DNA of 64,000 nucleotides, from assembly GCA_026874595.1 (NCBI GenBank), contig CM049312.1:65876929-65940928 (forward strand), in the 5' to 3' direction. The notes under the pieces were generated by a model that saw nothing but the letters and a program-made list of their open reading frames with translations, searched no databases and was not told the DNA's origin. Both the position numbers and the translations under genes were made by a program. Of this stretch, positions 57,195 to 64,000 are shown piece by piece. Each line of letters opens with the position of its first letter. Positions within the stretch are counted from its first letter, which is position 1. This stretch comes from Sipunculus nudus (Eukaryota; Annelida; Sipuncula; Golfingiida; Sipunculidae).

Positions 57195-60100
57195 CTGCAC
57201 TATTTATTTTATTACTATATATCAATGCATACATTCCAGTTCCATATGGGCTTTGTTGAATGAAAAAAAATATATATATATACATATAACCTGAACTGAA
57301 ATTGAAATCAGATAAATTGTCATTTAATATTATTTCAATATCTAGCCATGCATGCAGTCAAAGTCAATCAATGATTGGTCGTTTGACAAGAGAGGCCAGA
57401 CTTTCAAAAGGCCCGTCTAGAGACTTAATAAAAAATTATAAGTGAGAAAAATTATATATTTTTACATTTTATTACCTTTTGTCAATATAGCTGTTGCTTT
57501 TAGCAAAAGCAGTCTCTTCTATGTTACAGGAACAGGGCGTAAACTAGACCATTTTGCTCCTTATAAGTCCTTATAATTATATATAAATATGGATATTCTT
57601 CAATCTCACAAGGGTAATCCCTCCTTGGTTTCTGTTTAAAAAAAAATGAAATATTTGTTTCCCCTATTTAAAAAAAAAAATTATTCTCTGAATCTTGTTA
57701 AAAAAAAACAAGGCATCCATTATTAAACACTTTTTTAATTAAGTTCACAATTATTTCTATAACTCATTTTGATAGATCTGCATGCGAGTGTGTAGTATGT
57801 TGCAGGTGGAGGGGGAAAGGGGGGGGGGAGGGGCGGGGGGGGGGGGCGGGGGGGGGATGGGGGGTTGGGTTTGGATGGACGACTCACTTTAATTTTCTTT
57901 ATAAATCAATTAAGTGTTCCTTTAAATCGAATGTCGCCCATCAATTGTTCACTTCTTTTTATTTTGAAAAGCAAAATATTTGTAATTCCAGCTGTCATAT
58001 TTGCAACATACAAGTAAATGTATGCCTATATAGACCTGGACTTATTAATCGTTTTCATCACACAAATGGAATATATATACTTAGATAGTAAACAACACAT
58101 TTAATGTTTTTTCGATCTTTTCATGGAACAGGATATATGCTAATAAATGTAAACCATTGGATTTTTTTTTTTATAAAAATAAAGGTAAAGAGGTATTCCG
58201 AAAATTGCCAGCTGTTCGATACGGCTTCAACAAAAGATCGAAAACCTGTAAATTGACAAGATATTTTTTTTCCAGGTACTCTATCGAATACATAATTATC
58301 GAGACAGCATTCGCTTAAGCTGTATAACAGTTGTTTATAACAGAGATAGCATGATGGTTATATACTGTAGACTAGGTTACATCTTGTACGTTGCCTGCTC
58401 TGAGGTTATAGTGATGCCTGCTTTATTCGCCTTTTAATGCAAAATCTTAATTTATCCTAATCACCCATCTGTTTAAAGATTTGGTGTACTAGAATTTTGT
58501 GACTGAAGAATAAAAAAAAAAAAGTTTGTACAAATGAAAATTGATAAAAATAGTTATTATTACTAACACATATACGTATCGTTTCGTGCATGTTTATGTG
58601 TTCATACAAGACCTCCATGTGACGTTCTTCTTTTCAGTTTATCATGAGAGATAAAGTATATGCAAGGGAATAATCATGTCCTTCGGCCTAATGCAGAAAA
58701 AATAATAAAGCGTTCTAGTGCATCCTTCTCTTACAGTCTATCCTCTGTTACTCTTCCAAAAATCTAGACAGTTTCGGAATTAATATAGGGTTGATTAAAT
58801 CCGTGAAATATAATGGGAATAATAAGGAGGAAAGGGGAGATGGCCCAGAAACATTTATTTTACCATCAACATATTTTCTTTTGTCGGAGGCTCAGTCCAT
58901 ATGTGTCTGGAGCCCGAAATTTCAGTTCGGATTAGGTTTCTTGCTGTCCGTCCCGTGTGAGACCCACCCCGGCCTACACTATAAGTATTATAATAAGCTT
59001 CTGTTATTTATCGAAAGCAAAACCATTGAAACAATTACAGTACTGTTTTTTTTTCATTAAATAATAAATGTTAACGCTCAGAGGAGAAAAACAAGTGGAA
59101 ATATATTATGATTTAATTATTAAAAGAATGTTTTTTTTAAATAGGGGAATAGGCTATAGTATCACGTGACACCTCTGACGGGCCATCGCTAAAAGAAATC
59201 GACATGGCTTGGCTGGGCAAATCCAGTTGTGACACTGAAACTTACTAGTTATTTGTTGATTTCACCCTCACCCACACACCTGTATGTACTTACAGACAAG
59301 GTCAACTATTCCAATAGTCTCACACAAGTTTTCAGGTTTTCAAGACTTCGTGAATATTGATGGGTCATTCCAGACAAATGAAGAAAAATTTTCAAAAAAT
59401 TGTGTCCAGGGTCTATTATATAAATTGAAATATATATTCTCTCTGCTTGAAAAAAAAGTATATAATATGGATGACCTATGGCAAAGCACCAAGAAATTCT
59501 CAGATTTTAGTGACCTAATTTGATTTTACAGCAAAGATATGCGCATTATGTCCACCAAAATGACCACTTAGTTACTGTCCCGGCAATCGCAAAATTATTT
59601 GCAGGGGTTCCTAAATTGAAAAATATTGGTTTTTAAATATTGTGTGATGTCAACTCCAGCTGTCAACGGAATCAAGGATGGCAGAAAGTGAATTTGGCTA
59701 GAGATGCTGGCTGAAAATGCATATTTACGTGTTGATTGTGATACATTTAATTTAAACTCAAACATTATGTGTTTAATCTCAGTTATATTTTTATATCCAT
59801 TTTATTATTATTATTATTTGGCCCCCTATTATTTTTATTAGGCCCCCTGTTATTTTAATTATCACTATAATTATTATTATCTTTTATGTATACACTTCTA
59901 ACGTATACACATATATAATATATACAGAACTTCCTGATATTAACGTTGTAAAAACATGTTTATTAGCACCGGTAGTGGAATGAACCGTCTTTAAAAAGAA
60001 AGAACAAAACGAACATACTTAGTTCATTCTGTTCCACGAACGAGACTTGAATGTACGAGGCCTTACACATAGCCTATATCACAAAGTAGACGATCTATCT

Positions 60101-60819
60101 AGCATTTATGTGATATTTCTCTTAAAAGAAACGCTCATACTAAACCAAGACTTGTGTAACTCACTTATAGGCACTGAGATGTGCATTTCAGACTTTTAAA
60201 TTGAATCAGCCTTTTTTTCAATATGCTGATTTCGTGTTATACCAGTGTAACATACCAGATGTGAAATTTGTTCGATTCTGCTTTTGAAAATAATCTCATC
60301 ATAGTTAAAAAGCAACTAATTAAAGGGTTCTCCTCCAATGGGTGCATCAGATTTGATATACATATATATGTATACAATGAGTATTTTAATACATAAGTAA
60401 AGCAGACATATAAACAATGTTTTTATGAGTACATATTGTTTGAAGAATTGAGAATCAGTGACTTTGTTTGACTTTGTTGCCTATTGTATACAATACACAT
60501 GCACTTGAATTTGCTACTTTTCTGGGCTAATTCATCATAACTGTCACTAAATCAGCCTTCTATTATTTCTTTATATTTTTCATTTGACAACAAAGATAGC
60601 TATAGTTGATATGTCTGACAGCTATAGCACAAGGGGTAATGTTCACGGTTGATCTGCAGACATTTGTCTCCATATTTGCAACATTTTGCATCAAGATAGT
60701 CATCCTTCTATATTTTCCTCCAAAAATTTTCACACCGGCAGCATTAATCACTTGGTACCCTATAGCTGTTGGGCTTTGCAACTGGCTGTATTTATTGCCA
60801 CACACACACTCACACTTAT

Positions 60820-60820
<1 letters not shown>
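57195..60820. other. Anonymous AT-rich DNA
   Basis: A long impure G tract lies at 57811-57872. Frames at 58791-59060 and 59284-59523 (+) and 60563-60805 (-) show no known domain. 59805-59865 has a small TTATTA/GGCCCCCT duplication. Nothing else recognised. Confidence 0.45.
57811..57872. repeat. Long G-rich tract
   Basis: Runs of 6 to 14 G separated by single A, C or T residues. It fits the G-quadruplex pattern on the plus strand. Confidence 0.85.

Positions 60821-60821
<1 letters not shown>

Positions 60822-60868
<47 letters not shown>
60822..60868. repeat. (TA)n microsatellite
   Basis: About 23 TA units, ending at the left end of the short element at 60870. Confidence 0.95.
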
Positions 60869-60869
<1 letters not shown>

Positions 60870-60874
<5 letters not shown>

Positions 60875-61027
60875 TAAAACCTAGTCTAACAACCACCTCA
60901 GTTCAGCAACCACTTGTTATCGGCCCCCATTTGTTTTTGCACTTTATATAGGACCTTGCTTAAACGACCACTTGAAAATGCGACCACTTTTTTGCGATCC
61001 CATTGATGGTCGTAATTTTTTAGGTTT

Positions 61028-61031
<4 letters not shown>
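60870..61031. mobile_element. Short MITE with ACTAAAACCTA ends, between TA tracts
   Basis: Left end ACTAAAACCTAG and right end TTAGGTTTTACT are inverted repeats. The interior has repeated AACCACC/CGACCACTT words. About 160 bp, non-coding, with TA microsatellite on both sides, consistent with insertion at TA. Confidence 0.6.

Positions 61032-61081
<50 letters not shown>
61032..61081. repeat. (TA)n microsatellite
   Basis: About 25 TA units lying between two elements. Confidence 0.95.
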
Positions 61082-61085
<4 letters not shown>

Positions 61086-62269
61086 GAACGCCTGTATTAC
61101 GGTCACCATCGGGACTGGATGAAAGTGGCCTTAATACAGGAGTGGCCGTTATACAAGACTTGACCAGGAAAAGGGGGTTAAAATGTAACACGAAACCAAG
61201 TTCAAATCTTTATTATAATCAACAAAATAAATGTATATACAGAGTATTAGTATAATTTTTTTTATCAATAAAAATTAAATATTACAACCCTATTTTTAAC
61301 AATTATCAACAATATACACAAATACAGTGTTTGTTATTAAATTATAAAACAGATTGTATATCCATAATATTTGTACAAATTTGTTGAACCACTGCCACAT
61401 GATATCGTTCAGTTTATCATTCCCTGCAGATACACACTGTCTTTATCTACTGGCATTTGCGTTTTCTTCATACTTCGGCCGACACTATAGATTTCTGCTA
61501 GCTGTCGGCTGCTTTTCCCGTCACTCTTCCTGATCAGATCTACCTTTTTTGAGAGCAAGTTCATGTCTTTTCTTGGTCACCATAATGGTCAAAGTGATTG
61601 GGACAGAATGTACGTAACATTTTATACAGGTAATAATGTTTATTTTTCCTTCGTAATTATTCATGTATGAGTAAATGGTGCGATGTTTTCTGCACTGTTT
61701 TCGTTTGATGTACGTGTTCACAAGGACATTAGAGAAAGTTTAAAGATCCACAGTTTACCTAACTTTTTATGACATAATCATTGGGACCCGATGGTTGTCA
61801 TTCGTTAATTAAATGAGAAGCATCCTGTTTAAGACCCGGTCCGCACGACTGCTTCACAAACATAAACGCAGGTGGGAACACACGCCTTACTATTGTGCAT
61901 ACTAATGAGGCTGTATGGGGGTTGGTTACGTATCACTCTACTCAGTCACGGTTGAGTGGTTACCTTTATCAAGGCACTCATCAACAGACAGGAATATGTG
62001 AGAGCGGACTATTGAGTAATGATATTGAGGTCAGAAGTGGCCGCTCGATTTGTTGAGCCCATGTCACGGAGTCACTGCCCCTGACCGTATTTGAGGCGTT
62101 TCCCGGCCTGCGGGACCGAGAAATCTGGCCGTAATACGGAATAGAGGAGTGACCGTAATTGACAACAAAATGATTATGAAATATAACGGTCGAAAATTCG
62201 GGACCGGAAAATTTGACCGTTATAGACGTATTGACCGTTATTGAGGCGTTGCCGTTAGCAGGCGTTCTA

Positions 62270-62271
<2 letters not shown>
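61082..62271. mobile_element. 1.19-kb element with AGTAGAACGCCTG inverted ends, between TA tracts
   Basis: AGTAGAACGCCTG at the left (61082) is inverted at the right (CAGGCGTTCTACT, to 62271). Subterminal GACCGTTAT/ATAACGGTC words recur on both sides. The interior is AT-rich, and its 66-residue minus-strand frame has no transposase features. TA tracts flank both ends. Confidence 0.65.

Positions 62272-62320
<49 letters not shown>
62272..62320. repeat. (TA)n microsatellite
   Basis: About 24 TA units after the 1.19-kb element. Confidence 0.95.
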
Positions 62321-62322
<2 letters not shown>

Positions 62323-62329
62323 AGACACA

Positions 62330-62466
62330 CAAAAGCATTCCTACAAGCCTTGCTGGTGAAGCTGGCTTTATAAGGGGAGCAATAGACCGTCTGATTTGTG
62401 TGTCATAGGCTGTGGGTTCGAATCCACATTCGGCCCTTGTTTCCATTTTCACCAGTTACATACAAT

Positions 62467-62468
<2 letters not shown>
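62330..62468 (+). mobile_element. tRNA-like SINE or tRNA pseudogene between TA tracts
   Basis: B box GGGTTCGAATCCAC near 62415 and an A-box-like TGGCTTTATAAGGGGAGC near 62361 lie at tRNA spacing. The T stem does not pair cleanly, so this is not an intact tRNA. It is followed by (TA)n at 62469-62505, which may be the SINE's simple tail. Confidence 0.5.
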
Positions 62469-62507
<39 letters not shown>

Positions 62508-62509
62508 CC

Positions 62510-62930
62510 ATACATATATATGTAACACTGAACAGCACTTTCAAAATAATTATATATCTATATAGCCTAATGATACTAGCCTGGTTGTAGATATGCTGTA
62601 ATCATGTTTTCATAATCTGTGATTCAATTGTAACTATATTTTACAGTCATGTATTTTCAATAAAATGTCATGTCAATTTTATATGGGTCTTAATTTTCAT
62701 TATATATATATATATAAGCTTCATTGAAATATCGTAACTATCCATGATGAATCTTATGAGCTGATAAAATAAATCGTTTAATAATACCGTTTAGTAAAAA
62801 CAGTCAAACCAACGGAGAAAAAAAAATGGAAAACAATTTAAGTAAAAGTAATAATAATATAATCAAAGAGAACATTCAAATGATTGGGTTATTTCACTTT
62901 ATAAAAAAAAACCTTAAAATATCCATACGA
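62510..62930. other. Anonymous AT-rich DNA
   Basis: Only a short TA run (about 62701-62716) is noted. Confidence 0.4.
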
Positions 62931-62984
62931 AATGAAGAAGTTAACATTAGAATCTGGAGGTGTAACGGTGTGGTGTGTTCCTCA

Positions 62985-63440
62985 TTCCCTTGAAAACTGG
63001 CGTTACGGACACCTCATTATCACAAACGCATCTATGTTATGCCCCCCCCCCCCCCTACACACACATTTCTGTATTTCGAACACACCCATAACGTCGGCAC
63101 CATTATGTCCACTGTCTGATCACTCTCGCTTCTTATTAACGGACAAATCTCTCTATCGCAAACACATCTCTATTACTGACATCTTCTTATCACAGCCAAC
63201 TCTATATTACGGCCGAATTCTTATTAATTTTGCTTGTCTTTTACGGGACACTCCTCTGTCGCAAATATATTTCTACATATGGCGTTGTCCTATCAGAGAT
63301 GTCTCTCTATTATAGAAACTTAAATACCACGGACATTCATTTCTTACAGACAAATACATGCCAGGAGCATCTCTCTGATACGAATACTTCAGCCCACACG
63401 AGCAATTTCCCAGGTCCCAGCGATTTTCTGTAATATTGAA
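62985..63440. repeat. Degenerate 32-35-bp repeats (TATTACGGACA...CTATCGCAAACACATC)
   Basis: Words such as GTTACGGACACC, TTAACGGACAAATCTC, TATTACTGACATC, TATTACGGCC and TACGGGACACTC alternate with TATCACAAACGC, TATCGCAAACAC and GTCGCAAATATA at rough 32-35-base steps. A C tract at 63043-63056 interrupts it. The 127-residue plus frame at 62932-63315 is a by-product. Confidence 0.55.
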
Positions 63441-63596
63441 GGTCTGCCACATGCGATGTAAACGTAGATTGCTAAATATGCACATGATAAAAGAGAAAAA
63501 AAAACAATAAAATAATGTAACTGTATCAAATCAATGTACTGGTGATATATCACGACCATATGGTGATAACTACAAATCTTGTTTACCGACACCACT

Positions 63597-64000
63597 GATA
63601 TGACCAGTAGTCCGGCACCTTGGCTACTCTGTGAAGACCACTAGTCCATTATCCTCACCACTCTGTTATGACAACTAATCAAGGATACCGCCCACTCTGT
63701 TATGACCCCTAGTCCGATATCCTCACCACTCTGTTATGACCACTGATCCGGGATCCCGCCCATTCTGTTATGACCACTGCTCCGGGATACCGCCCACTCT
63801 GTTATGACCACTACTCCAATATCCGCACCACTCTGTTATGACCACTGTTCCGGGATACCACCCACTCTGTTATCACCACTAGTTCGATATCCCCACGACT
63901 CTGTGATGACCACTGCTCTGGGATACCGCCCACTCAGTTATAAACACAAGTCCAATATCCTCACAACTCTGTTATATATGACCACTAATCCGGTATACCG
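63597..64000 (+). repeat. 34-bp minisatellite with 68-bp higher-order pattern, cut by window end
   Basis: CTCTGTTATGACCACT recurs at steps close to 34 bases from about 63629 on. Units ending GGGATACCGCCCACT and units ending GATATCCTCACCACT roughly alternate, giving a 68-bp pattern. At least eleven units are seen and the array runs off the window. Confidence 0.9.

Noticed and set aside
59284-59523. Plus-strand frame of 79 residues as a gene
   Set aside because: No recognised motif, chance-level length, no support from neighbours.
63597-64000. CRISPR-like array of about 34-bp units
   Set aside because: Units are contiguous and similar along their whole length, with no unique spacers, in a eukaryotic context; it is a minisatellite.

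Overview
This is a eukaryotic nuclear window, most likely from a bivalve mollusc. Three things point there: it is AT-rich with very few long reading frames; it is crowded with short interspersed repeats of types I associate with clam and mussel genomes (TTAGCTCAGCTGA-headed repeats, repeats rich in AGGTCAAAGGTCAAGGTCA, GGTGGCGCCACC repeats); and its only clear genes are multi-finger C2H2 proteins with spliced 5' ends. The species assignment is inference.

Genes. Two related C2H2 zinc-finger genes face each other: a plus-strand gene (coding exon about 32760-34148, 10 fingers) and a minus-strand gene (coding exon 48839-47626, 8 fingers). They share an N-terminal region with two sumoylation-type motifs and an identical acceptor context (TGCAG/AACAAGGCAAA). 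Each is followed by decayed finger remnants. I also find a pair of similar non-coding segments, 22265-22430 (+) and 57030-57190 (-), each ending in a strong donor (ACAG/GTAAG) and lying 8-10 kb upstream of a coding exon in the right orientation. I propose these as the conserved 5' untranslated first exons of the two genes, so the pair would be an inverted duplication of a whole gene.

Layout. 1-5800: LINE reverse-transcriptase fragment, a 3.76-kb TA-flanked element with perfect 20-bp inverted ends, hAT-like MITEs and a tRNA-Arg-like relic. 5800-8260: full copy of a TTAGCTCAGCTGA-headed element. 8260-22200: mostly anonymous DNA with tRNA-derived SINEs, a 17-copy 42-bp array and more headed elements. 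22260-34150: proposed zinc-finger gene 1, its intron filled with mobile DNA including a Helentron-like element caught with its empty site. 34150-47400: intergenic DNA with a MITE, 177-bp and 22-bp arrays, a second Helentron-like copy, and a rearranged Ty3/gypsy relic (RT/RNase H on +, integrase on -). 47400-57190: zinc-finger gene 2, its intron holding about 290-bp and 144-bp repeat arrays and a third Helentron-like copy. 57200-64000: anonymous DNA, a cluster of TA microsatellites split by inserted elements, and two minisatellites reaching the window end.

I see no operon, CRISPR, phage or other prokaryotic system. The strongest novelty candidates are the inverted zinc-finger pair with its conserved untranslated exon, the Helentron-like family with variable numbers of GGTGGCGCCACC units, and the 3.76-kb inverted-terminal-repeat element. 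Element names are by structure only; no database search was possible.
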